Positions 8,658-16,500 of a stretch of DNA of 17,753 bases are shown here, piece by piece. A model generated the notes under the pieces. The model was not told the origin of the DNA. It made no database searches and saw only the letters and a list, made by a program, of their open reading frames with translations. The first letter of the stretch is position 1. The number at the start of each line of letters is the position of its first letter. The stretch is from NCBI GenBank assembly GCA_023228995.1, contig JALOAD010000029.1:25579-43331 (forward strand). The letters run 5' to 3'. Source of the stretch: JALOAD01 sp023228995 [NCBI: Candidatus Muiribacterium halophilum]. Its GTDB lineage: Bacteria > Muiribacteriota > Muiribacteriia > Muiribacteriales. A program made the translations under genes and the position numbers.

Positions 8658-8918
8658 ATGAAAATAATTAATAAAATAATAGGTACATTTGTGATTATAT
8701 CAGCATTAGTTTGTCTTATTAGTTTCACAATCCTATGTTTATATAATGAAAATGTAGATTTTACTAAAACAATGGATAATATAAAATTAGATAAAGTATC
8801 ATTAATAACAACATATACAATTGGATATTCCATAATAAGTTTTATTATTTTTATTTTATTGTTTTTAATAGTAGATAGTATATTTGATAAAGATAAAATT
8901 ATAGAAGAATATGATTAA
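8658..8918 (+). CDS. Small two-helix membrane protein
   Basis: An 86-residue protein of unknown function. Two strongly hydrophobic segments, about residues 5-28 and 50-73, flank a short polar loop (NENVDFTKTMDNIKLDK), so it should be an inner-membrane hairpin with a charged acidic C-terminal tail. The N-terminus has Lys at 2 and 6, so both ends may lie in the cytoplasm. An earlier ATG at 8650 runs into a stop after three codons and is not used. Its end overlaps the dCMP deaminase start by eight bases. Small membrane proteins of this form in phages include holin-like and superinfection-exclusion proteins, but no motif supports either. Confidence 0.72.
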   Translation: MKIINKIIGTFVIISALVCLISFTILCLYNENVDFTKTMDNIKLDKVSLITTYTIGYSIISFIIFILLFLIVDSIFDKDKIIEEYD

Positions 8919-9339
8919 TAATCAATTAGACACAAAACAAAATAATTATGATAGACTATATCTAAAAATGGCTATTGAAATTGGTAAGATGTCACAAAGT
9001 AATAAACGTGAGGTTGGTGCTTTAATAGTTAAAAATGATACTATCATAGCACAAGGGTTTAATGGTACTCCCACTGGGTTTAATAATAAATGTGAAGATG
9101 AAGATAATAAAACTTATTGGTATGTATTACATGCAGAGGAAAATGCCATAACTAAATGTGCTAAAAATGGTATATCTTGTGATGGTGCAACTTTATATAT
9201 CACTGACTCACCTTGTAGAAATTGTGCCAAATTAATATTACAAAGTGGTATTAAAAAAGTCATTTATATAAATGATTATAGTGATATGAGTGGAGTGGAA
9301 TTTTTAAGACAATGTGGAATTAATGTAATTAAAAAATAA
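8911..9339 (+). CDS. dCMP deaminase
   Basis: A 142-residue zinc-dependent deoxycytidylate deaminase converting dCMP to dUMP, the precursor for dTMP synthesis; cytoplasmic. The cytidine/deoxycytidylate deaminase fold is shown by the zinc and catalytic motif HAE at 74-76 (H74 zinc ligand, E76 proton shuttle) and PCxxC at 101-105 (C102 and C105 ligands). GFNGTPTGFNN near residues 49-59 is typical of dCMP deaminases rather than cytidine or tRNA deaminases. Length is near the family norm. The gene lies between a membrane protein (8-base overlap) and an acidic unknown (13-base gap), in one operon behind the 8608-8639 promoter. In T4-like phages this enzyme helps supply thymidine nucleotides; for a genome this AT-rich that need is plausible. 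No thymidylate synthase is in the window. Confidence 0.92.
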   Translation: MINNQLDTKQNNYDRLYLKMAIEIGKMSQSNKREVGALIVKNDTIIAQGFNGTPTGFNNKCEDEDNKTYWYVLHAEENAITKCAKNGISCDGATLYITDSPCRNCAKLILQSGIKKVIYINDYSDMSGVEFLRQCGINVIKK

Positions 9340-9352
9340 ATACAAAAAAATT

Positions 9353-9847
9353 ATGAGTAAATTTAATGAGTATATTAAAATTATAGACAATGAATTTAAT
9401 TCATTGTCAGATTTAAGTATTCCAAAATTGGAAAAATTAATAGTAAATAGCATAGAATTAAATAATAATGAAAGATCTAAATTAATGTTATATTTCTTAG
9501 ATAAATATGATGAACATCTTTTTAATAAATGTGATGAATATTTAGCAGAACATAATATCTTAGGATTTATGAATATTAGTGATTTAAGAAATGAAATTAA
9601 ATTATTCAAAGATAAATTTATTTCATTAAGTATTGAATATAATTTAGATATTACTAATTTAGAAAATGAATTAAAAAATCTATCAGATGATCAAAAAGAA
9701 AAAATTCAACAATTAAAGGAGGATGATAATTCACAAAATAATTATGATTTAGATACTATTTTAGATAAATTGGTATTAAATAATTATGATAGAAATAAAC
9801 TCACTAAGAGTGAGTTGGATTTTTTAGATAATTATAATAAAAAATAG
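9353..9847 (+). CDS. Acidic helical protein of unknown function
   Basis: A 164-residue protein without a recognised family. It is rich in Asn, Leu, Asp, Glu and Lys and looks almost wholly helical, with possible coiled coil around residues 80-125. No Cys pairs, signal peptide or membrane segment. ATG at 9353 sits 13 bases after the deaminase stop, so it is probably co-transcribed. The coding sequence contains two notable inverted repeats (9386-9408 and 9798-9816). A purine-rich AAAGGAGG at about 9715-9722 encodes Lys-Glu-Asp and leads only into a nine-codon frame, so it is not a ribosome site for a further gene. Confidence 0.7.
   Translation: MSKFNEYIKIIDNEFNSLSDLSIPKLEKLIVNSIELNNNERSKLMLYFLDKYDEHLFNKCDEYLAEHNILGFMNISDLRNEIKLFKDKFISLSIEYNLDITNLENELKNLSDDQKEKIQQLKEDDNSQNNYDLDTILDKLVLNNYDRNKLTKSELDFLDNYNKK
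9386..9408. repeat. Near-perfect palindrome near the start of the acidic protein gene
   Basis: GACAATGAATT, one T, then the exact reverse complement AATTCATTGTC: 11-bp arms around a single base, 33 bases after the ATG. It codes for residues of the acidic protein. It could fold in the mRNA near the start region or serve as an operator-like site; neither is shown. Confidence 0.55.
9798..9816. repeat. Short inverted repeat at the 3' end of the acidic protein gene
   Basis: AACTCACT, loop AAG, then AGTGAGTT: an 8-bp stem without a T tract, inside coding sequence about 30 bases before the stop. It resembles the stem of the 7259-7290 terminator (GAGTGAATT core) but lacks terminator features. Confidence 0.4.
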
Positions 9848-9849
9848 AT

Positions 9850-9998
9850 ATGAAAAAATAATCACAAAATTATTATCATTATCACCAAATCTTGCTACAA
9901 ATTATACAAATATTAATTTATTTGAGTAAATTATAGATAATTATTCTGAAGTTTCAGATAAAGGTAATATCAAAAAGAAATTTGTTATAAATAAATAG
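9850..9998 (+). pseudogene. Decayed small ORF
   Basis: ATG at 9850 reads only Met-Lys-Lys-stop. Shifting one base within the A6 run (9853-9858) opens a frame that reads through to TAG at 9996-9998, broken once by an in-frame TAA at 9927-9929. The restored peptide of about 48 residues looks normal (KIITKLLSLSPNLATNYT, then IIDNYSEVSDKG). It resembles no protein I know and is not an obvious copy of the preceding gene. Homopolymer slippage or a sequencing indel could explain the first break, not the TAA. Confidence 0.4.
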
Positions 9999-10043
9999 AA
10001 TAATGAAACAATTAGTATTTATATACAATTTATTTTATCAAAT

Positions 10044-10070
10044 AAAAAGAGCCATAAAGGCTCTTTTTTT
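10044..10070. terminator. Bidirectional intrinsic terminator
   Basis: AAAAAGAGCC (10044-10053), loop ATAAA, GGCTCTTTTT (10059-10068), followed by more T. It has a GC-containing stem with A and T tracts on either side, between the plus-strand deaminase block and the minus-strand gp46-like gene. The TAA of the gp46-like gene (10071-10069) abuts the T tract. Confidence 0.9.
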
Positions 10071-12228
10071 ATTCTACATCTTCAATTATTTGTGAGAATA
10101 TATTTTTCTCTATTCTAATCACTCGATCAAACATTTCCCTATTCAAAACAGCATGGTGAACCACAAAAATATTTATATTATACTCATTTGCAAATGATTT
10201 CAATAACACTAGTATTTTTTGAATATTATCAACATCCACACTTGAAAAAACTTCATCTAAAAATAATATATTAATATGTTTCTTAGTTCTAATTAATTTA
10301 AGATATGCTATTAAAATACATATATTAGTAAGTTTTGCTTCACCTGTAGATAATGTATCTTGATCAATAATAGTACCTAAATGTTTAATTTCAGCAGTGA
10401 AAGTTTCATCTAAAGTCACTGTAAAAGGCAATGCCATACTTTTTACATTTTCAGCTAAATAAGCATTAATTGGTTTAATTATACTATTTATTATGGATTT
10501 TTTTACACCTTCCTCTCCAAAAATCCTATTAAGTTCTTTATAATAAAGTTCTTTCTCCTTGCTTATAGTTTTATTGTTAATTGAAATTTCCTTTTTAGCT
10601 TCAAATTCTTTTATACTATTTTGAAATTCTTCTATATTAAAAGTATCTGTAGATTCTTGTGTTTTCTTGATATTGAGTTTTTCTATTTGTGATTTATAAC
10701 TTTGTAATAGATAATTTAAGTCGTTAAAAGATTTAGTAGTAGTTTCTTTCAATTCTTTCAACTTTGTTTGTCTTTCTTTAACTTTTTTACCATTTTCCTC
10801 AATACTATTTTTTACTTCTAAAAATCCATTTTTCTTTTCAATTAATAAACTTCTCAGATTAACAAAATGTTCTGAATTGAAATCAGTACCACATGTAGGA
10901 CATTTTCCCATATCATATAAATCAATCTCTTTTTGTGTATTCTTAATATCATTTTGAACAATATTATATTGTTTTCTTTCTGATTCTAAGTCAGTATCAA
11001 TTATAACTTCCTTTTCTTTTATTTCAATCATTTTGGTTTTTAATAATGTATATTCATCTTTTCTACTATTCATTTCTGACTTGATTTCTTCAATCTCTAA
11101 TTGAATATTTTGTTTACCTTTTTCAATAGCTTTTTTTATAGAAGTTTTTATATTATCAATTGAATCCTCCAATGTTCTAATTTCAGCATCCAATGATGCA
11201 ATTCTTACTTTGTTATTTTTATTTAAGTCCTTTAATATAGAGTTCAGAATATTAATAACCTCTAAGTTAAATAATTTATCCAATAATAATTGTTTTTCTT
11301 CATTTGATAAACTCATAAAATTCTTGAAATCTGATATATTCATAGATATAAAAGATTTGAAACTTTCCAAATCCATACCTACATATTTTTCAATAGTATC
11401 ATTTATATTTGATTTACCTGCTCTATCGTTTACTATATTATTTTCAATCAATTCTAAGAAATTTGGTGCTACACCTCGTTTAACTTCAACATCAACTCCA
11501 TCAGAATTGAATTTAATGCGATTTAGGAGCTCTCCATTAATACGATTGGGTAAAGATGCAAGAGTAGCCCACTTCCTATCTCTACCCCCTCTACACTTAC
11601 CATAAATGGTAAAATCAAAGGAATTTAATAGTGAAGAATTATGACTTACTATTCCATTTGAATAATATTCATTACCTTCTACCTCAATATCCCACAAATC
11701 TTCTATTTCATCATCATTCTCTAAGTATATTACTTCCTCATATCCATTCTTAGTTAATATCTCATCACCTATTTTTAATGTGTTAATAAATACCCAATCA
11801 TTATTTTTAATAACTCTATGATGAGGTGAGCCACTTATATTAAAATTAGTAGTTTGTAATTTTATCTTAACACTATTTGGTGATGTTATACCAATTGCTT
11901 TAATAGTTTTATATCCATTTTGAGTTAATACTTGAGGTTTATATTTATCTATAAAGTTTATTTCAGTTTGTAATATATTTAATTTTTCTAATGTTATTAT
12001 TATATTGCTTGATATTTCACCTACTATATTTTTAATAGTATTATAATCTAATTCAATTTTTGTTATATCTAAAAACATCTCTATTTCAGTTTGAGGGATT
12101 AATGATTTACCTCCACCATTTGCTCCAGATATAAGTATTAATTCACCAGTTTCAGTATTTAATTTTAATACTTGTTCATTATTACCAAACGACCTAAAAT
12201 TTTTTATTCCAATTTCACTTATTAACAT
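10069..12228 (-). CDS. SbcC/Rad50/gp46-like recombination ATPase interrupted by an intein
   Basis: A 719-residue precursor; 563 residues after removal of the intein (42-197). The host protein is an SMC-like ABC ATPase of the SbcC/T4 gp46 type, the partner of a Mre11/gp47 nuclease in DNA end resection, recombination and replication. Visible parts: Walker A split between GANGGGK (35-41) and SSLLNSFDF (198-206); coiled-coil arms about 330-440 and 455-565; zinc hook CPTC at 443-446; ABC signature LSTGE 626-630; Walker B NILFLDEVF 653-661; H-loop His near 690-692. Arms are short, as in phage gp46. The ATPase cannot bind nucleotide until splicing joins K41 to S198. It is the last of three minus-strand genes, starting one base after the preceding stop. 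No gp47-type nuclease is in the window. Confidence 0.92.
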   Translation of the reverse strand: MLISEIGIKNFRSFGNNEQVLKLNTETGELILISGANGGGKSLIPQTEIEMFLDITKIELDYNTIKNIVGEISSNIIITLEKLNILQTEINFIDKYKPQVLTQNGYKTIKAIGITSPNSVKIKLQTTNFNISGSPHHRVIKNNDWVFINTLKIGDEILTKNGYEEVIYLENDDEIEDLWDIEVEGNEYYSNGIVSHNSSLLNSFDFTIYGKCRGGRDRKWATLASLPNRINGELLNRIKFNSDGVDVEVKRGVAPNFLELIENNIVNDRAGKSNINDTIEKYVGMDLESFKSFISMNISDFKNFMSLSNEEKQLLLDKLFNLEVINILNSILKDLNKNNKVRIASLDAEIRTLEDSIDNIKTSIKKAIEKGKQNIQLEIEEIKSEMNSRKDEYTLLKTKMIEIKEKEVIIDTDLESERKQYNIVQNDIKNTQKEIDLYDMGKCPTCGTDFNSEHFVNLRSLLIEKKNGFLEVKNSIEENGKKVKERQTKLKELKETTTKSFNDLNYLLQSYKSQIEKLNIKKTQESTDTFNIEEFQNSIKEFEAKKEISINNKTISKEKELYYKELNRIFGEEGVKKSIINSIIKPINAYLAENVKSMALPFTVTLDETFTAEIKHLGTIIDQDTLSTGEAKLTNICILIAYLKLIRTKKHINILFLDEVFSSVDVDNIQKILVLLKSFANEYNINIFVVHHAVLNREMFDRVIRIEKNIFSQIIEDVE
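11638..12105 (-). mobile_element. Mini-intein in the Walker A motif
   Basis: A 156-residue in-frame protein insertion (residues 42-197 of the precursor). Block A is SLIPQTEI, fitting the CLxxxTxI pattern with Ser as first nucleophile. Block B is ISGSPHHRVI (S134, H137, in place of the usual TxxH). Block F is DLWDIEVEGNEYYSNGI and block G ends VSHN, with penultimate H196, terminal N197 and Ser198 as +1 residue. All class 1 splicing residues are therefore present. There is no LAGLIDADG or HNH homing endonuclease domain and the length fits a mini-intein. Removing it rebuilds a textbook P-loop, GANGGGKSS, which fixes both boundaries. Confidence 0.93.
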
Positions 12229-12229
12229 A

Positions 12230-12580
12230 TTATTTATCTATTATTATATCATTATTATCTACATCTTCACCTACTTTACTTTGTGGTAGTATTTGATATT
12301 TAGTTAAATCCACCTCATCCAAACGATTAATTATTTCATTATATGGAACTACTTTTTTAAGAATAGATTCCACTAATTCTAAATAACCATCCCATGCTTC
12401 AATTGGCATATCTATATCATTTTCAATATCTTTACTTATTTCTAAAGATATATTATCAGAAGAATACCAAAATGCACCTTCTGTAAAAGTATCTTTATAA
12501 TTAATTGATAGTAAAACTAAAACTCCATTTTCATACTTACCCAAATAATCTATCACATCAGCAGTAATCTTTATCCCCAT
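12230..12580 (-). CDS. Protein of unknown function upstream of the gp46-like gene
   Basis: A 116-residue acidic protein, not recognised. The N-terminal half looks like beta strands (GVLVLLSINY, GAFWYSSDNISLEI); the second half is probably helical and ends in a disordered Asp/Asn tail. No membrane segment, signal or metal motif. It starts at ATG 12580, one base after the stop of the 88-aa gene, and ends one base before the ATG of the gp46-like gene, so the three are co-transcribed and probably translationally coupled. A recombination or replication accessory role is guilt by association only. Confidence 0.68.
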   Translation of the reverse strand: MGIKITADVIDYLGKYENGVLVLLSINYKDTFTEGAFWYSSDNISLEISKDIENDIDMPIEAWDGYLELVESILKKVVPYNEIINRLDEVDLTKYQILPQSKVGEDVDNNDIIIDK

Positions 12581-12581
12581 A

Positions 12582-12848
12582 TTATACTCCTATTTGAAAT
12601 TCTAATTTTTTGAAATTATTATCTAAATCGGTGAATATTATTTCAATTTTATCAATTTCCTTAAATTCTTTAGCCTCACCCGTAAATTCATTTACCATAA
12701 CATTCTTTTTATATTGAATATCAATACCTGGTTTTTCACCAAGGAAATTTTGCATGTCCTTCATTATATCAGATAATTTCCAATTGTCATTTATAAAATC
12801 AATTTTAGCTATATAATCTCTTATAGCATTTTCTTTCATTGAACCCAT
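12582..12848 (-). CDS. Small protein of unknown function, first gene of the gp46-like operon
   Basis: An 88-residue protein with no recognised family. It starts MGSM, so ATG at 12848 or, three codons later, at 12839 could be used. The first 45 residues look helical, the rest strand-rich (IDKIEIIFTDLDNN, LEFQIGV), an alpha/beta layout common among small phage proteins that pair or bind nucleic acid, but nothing more can be said. The 82-base divergent upstream gap is almost pure A/T and shows no exact TAnnTTTG promoter on the minus strand. Confidence 0.66.
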   Translation of the reverse strand: MGSMKENAIRDYIAKIDFINDNWKLSDIMKDMQNFLGEKPGIDIQYKKNVMVNEFTGEAKEFKEIDKIEIIFTDLDNNFKKLEFQIGV

Positions 12849-12930
12849 ATTATTTTTATTTTTTATATTAAAATATTAAAATTTGTTTGTTTTTTAGTGA
12901 TTTGGACTGAATATTCTTATATATACTTTA

Positions 12931-13248
12931 ATGATAAATGTATATTTAATATGTAGTGAAACAAATAATGATGTGGTTTATAAAGTAGGTTTCACTAGGA
13001 GAGATGTTAATGAAAGAATCAAAGATATGAAAACTGGTAATGCTGGTACTATTTACATAATAAATGTATTCACATCCAAATATGGTACTAAAATAGAGGC
13101 ATTTTTGAAAAAGAAATATAAACCATATAATATTAGTGGTGAATGGTTTAAGTTACCCGAAAAAGAAATAGCTGAATTTATGGAAAATTGTCAAAATGTT
13201 CATAATAGTTTTATAGCTTTAGAATCTAATACATATTTAATGAAGTAA
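12931..13248 (+). CDS. GIY-YIG-superfamily protein (T5orf172/MUG113-like)
   Basis: A 105-residue single-domain protein of the GIY-YIG nuclease superfamily, T5orf172/MUG113 branch. The N-terminal strand VYLI (4-7) and YKVGF (17-21) stand in for GIY and YIG. R23 or R24 and R29 fall where the catalytic Arg is expected, E56 in KIEAFL fits the metal-binding Glu, and GEWFKL (70-75) is the usual closing motif of this branch. No separate DNA-binding domain is present. It is the only plus-strand gene between two minus-strand operons: 82 bases divergent from the gp46-like operon, and its TAA directly touches the stop of the convergent gene at 13249. It may be a nicking or homing-type nuclease. Members of this branch are mostly uncharacterised, so activity is inferred. 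Confidence 0.8.
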   Translation: MINVYLICSETNNDVVYKVGFTRRDVNERIKDMKTGNAGTIYIINVFTSKYGTKIEAFLKKKYKPYNISGEWFKLPEKEIAEFMENCQNVHNSFIALESNTYLMK

Positions 13249-13533
13249 TTAATCTTTTAATCTCATCAATTCTATTAAAAAATCTATTGTAGAATATTTA
13301 GTAAAATCAATATCTAAATCATTAACATTCACATTATTAGGTATATATACATGATCAAATATTTTTTTAGCTCTATTATCCTTACGATCTTTCATGAATT
13401 CAAATTGTAAATAATTAATTGCCTCTAAATGTGAATTTATATCTGTTTCTACATAGGATTTATGTGACTTAAAAATATAATCTCCATTTTCTATTTTTCC
13501 CTTAATTATTCTATAGTATTTTTCCAAATTCAT
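13249..13533 (-). CDS. Small protein of unknown function downstream of the helicase-methyltransferase
   Basis: A 94-residue protein, not recognised. Probably mostly helical, with Lys/Tyr-rich N-terminus and a C-terminal helix (DFLIELMRLKD); no membrane or metal motif. Its ATG (13533) follows the TAA of the 1241-aa gene after a single base, so it is co-transcribed and probably translationally coupled. Its stop abuts that of the convergent GIY-YIG gene with no spacer and no terminator hairpin that I can see. A small regulatory or subunit role alongside the helicase-methyltransferase is possible but rests only on position. Confidence 0.68.
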   Translation of the reverse strand: MNLEKYYRIIKGKIENGDYIFKSHKSYVETDINSHLEAINYLQFEFMKDRKDNRAKKIFDHVYIPNNVNVNDLDIDFTKYSTIDFLIELMRLKD

Positions 13534-13534
13534 A

Positions 13535-16500
13535 TTAATTTTTATATTTTAATATCATATTTCTCTCTTCCAACGTTAAACTAAAATAATCAAAAAGCAT
13601 TTCATCTGTCCATTCTCTATCAAATGGAACTGTTGGTATCCATTTACACGTGTCTGGTTTCATATTTTGTGTTTTCTTTCTAAGTGAGAGGAAAAAATTA
13701 CAAAATTTTGTATTCATATAAGAAATGAGATTTTTTGCTTCATTTTCAGAATCTACTAAAAAAGTCATATATGATTTTGAAGCTACTTCATTAGGATATC
13801 CTATAATTTTATTACCAAATTTACCCAAATCATTAGTAGACCCAGAAGCGGCTGGTGTGAAAACTTTGTAACCATTTATTTTAGATTGATCTTTTATCAA
13901 GTCTTTATTCACATACATAAACTGACCTTTATTAACAGATACATAAACTTTTATATTATTTATATCTTTTTCTTTTGTGAATAAATTTTCATTACCAGGA
14001 AAACCATAATATGATTGTGACTTACATATTTCTGATAAATTATTATATTTTATGATTTTATTTAATAAACTTCTATATTTTAGTTCAACAAATATATCAT
14101 ATTCACTTAAATTAATTACATTCCCATTAAATGATGGATGTCCCTCATACTTATTATCAAATAAATAGTATGAAACACCACCTTTTATCTCAACATTATT
14201 ACCAAAAACTCTACAAGCATCTTCAATATGATTAATATATTTTATATTTCTATTTTTGAATAATTTATTTCTAAAATCATCTAACCCAAAACCACCAGTC
14301 ATCCAACGACTTGGGTTAATAGATATAAGATATGATGATTCTATTAAAGCCTTATCTATGAACAAATTATATAATGGCTTACTTCTATTATTTGAACTAT
14401 TATTTTCTTGATAAGGTGGGTTCATACAAATTAAATCAAACTTATTGATACCAAAAGTTTCTTTAATATCTAATTTCAAATAATCACCATGATTATAATT
14501 CATTTTATATTTGTTATTAGGATCAAACAATAATAAGTAAATAAATAGATTCTTAGTTTGAAACTCGTTAATATAAATTATATTTTCAACAATCCATTTG
14601 TATCTCTCTTCTGGATTTGGTATTTCATTTGAAAGACCTTTCATAAACTTATCAATTAAAACAATTGAATAATTTCCAATACCAGCACATGGATCTAAAA
14701 CCTTTTTATTTTTATCTTTCCAAAAATCTTCGGGTAATAGATTAAGTTGTTCATCAACACAACCTACTTTATCATATAATGGAGTAAAAACTTCACCTAA
14801 TAATCTTTTTTCTGTATTAGATGGCTTTAAGTATTTATTAATTAATGTTATTAAATCTTGTAAATGTAAATTTATATCTTTCATATCTTCTTTCATACTC
14901 TTATATATTAAATTTGCCTTATGTTTAATTATATAAAAAGTATGATTTAGAATTTCTTTATCATAGATATTATCACATAAATTAAGTATTACATCATCAG
15001 ATACATCATAGTTTTTACCTAATAATAAATTATCCTTAAACATTGTTTTTAATTCCATATTATTAAATACTTCATTTAGACAATAATCTATATTATCATA
15101 TTTGAATTTAGTATATATCATTAAAGAAGGTAATCTTTCCAAGAGAGTATAAGCTATATCTCGTAATTTTTCAATTTCATCCTCATTTTTTTCTGAAAAT
15201 TTATTATTGTTATTTTTTATAATTTTTTTATTTTTACCTAAATCTATACCATCTTTATTTAAGACTTCAATAGTATTTTTATTATTACTGGTTAAGTTCA
15301 ATTCAATTAATTGTTCCTTATAATCAATTAATTTATCGTTGTAAATCATTGAAGTACTAAAAGTTCTACTATCAAATAATGAATTGATATAATTATCATT
15401 GAAAGTAACATAATCAACTTTTATAAATTCACCATCAACTCTATTGAAAATATTAACATTTTCAATCCATTCTGATATATTTTCTGATAATGTTTTGTTA
15501 TTATAATTGGACATTATTTTTAGATATTGAACTTGCATATTGAAACATCTACTAGCATTAAAATCAATAACATAGCAATTTTTCTTATCTCTTTCTGGTC
15601 TTTGGCATCTAAAAGAAGATTGAGTATATCTATCTACTGATTGCCAATCATTCATAAACATAACCATATCACAATCTTTCAATGTGATACCAGTAGTTAA
15701 TTGTTCCACTGCTAAAATTAGACATCTTTTATCACCAGATATATATTCTGATTCTATTTTTTTCATTAATTGGTCAGAATTATTAATTTCACTATTTGTA
15801 ATCATTATATCAAAATCATTATAAGAATATAATTTTTCTAAAAGAGATTTTAATAATTCTTGTACCTTTTTATTTGGTAAAAATAATAAAACAGTTCTCA
15901 TACTATTAAAATCACCTCTATTTGATAATGGATATTTAGTATTTAATTTATCTTTTCCACAAATACTTCTATCTCCTATAATTTTCTTAAATAGATATAC
16001 TATATCTTCTTTATAATAAAAATTATTATTTTCAATTCTGTAAAATTTATCAAACTTAAATTGTTCCTCATTTGAAAAGTATTTTAATGATTTTTTTTCA
16101 TCATTAGTAAGATTCCATATCAGATAATTGATATCTGGATAATGATATAGATTTGGATATTTTTTCTTATATTCATTTTCTTCTTTAATTGAGTAATAAT
16201 CAGTTTCTTCTGATGTGAATCTACCACAAATTAGATTTTTAGTAGGAGTTGCTGATAATCCTAATAAATATTCATATTTAATTTTTGATAAAAATTCATT
16301 AGTTTTACTAGTTTCAACACCATAATGAACCTCATCAATTACTAACAAATTCCAATTGATGTCTTTAATTAATTCAAATTTTTCTTTATCAAATATTACA
16401 TCACCACCTTTAACATCTTGTAATGATAATAAAACTATATTAACTTGATTTTCAATTAATTGTATTTTCTTACCATTGCTTATAATAACATTAACATTTT

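Noticed and set aside
8600-8833. Minus-strand frame of 77 codons with hydrophobic stretches
   Set aside because: Antisense shadow of the two-helix membrane protein, and it covers the plus-strand promoter.
9304-9609. Minus-strand frame of 101 codons
   Set aside because: Antisense to the deaminase end and the acidic protein gene, both with better coding character.
9715-9725. Strong Shine-Dalgarno-like AAAGGAGG before an ATG
   Set aside because: The following frame is nine codons, the sequence is explained by Lys-Glu-Asp codons, and genes here do not use such sites.
11210-11605. Plus-strand frame of 131 codons
   Set aside because: Antisense to conserved SbcC/gp46 sequence; no motif of its own.
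12880-12930. TTTG ... TATACTTTA as a promoter for the GIY-YIG-type gene
   Set aside because: Spacer is 17 bp and the last -7 base is wrong; too weak to list.
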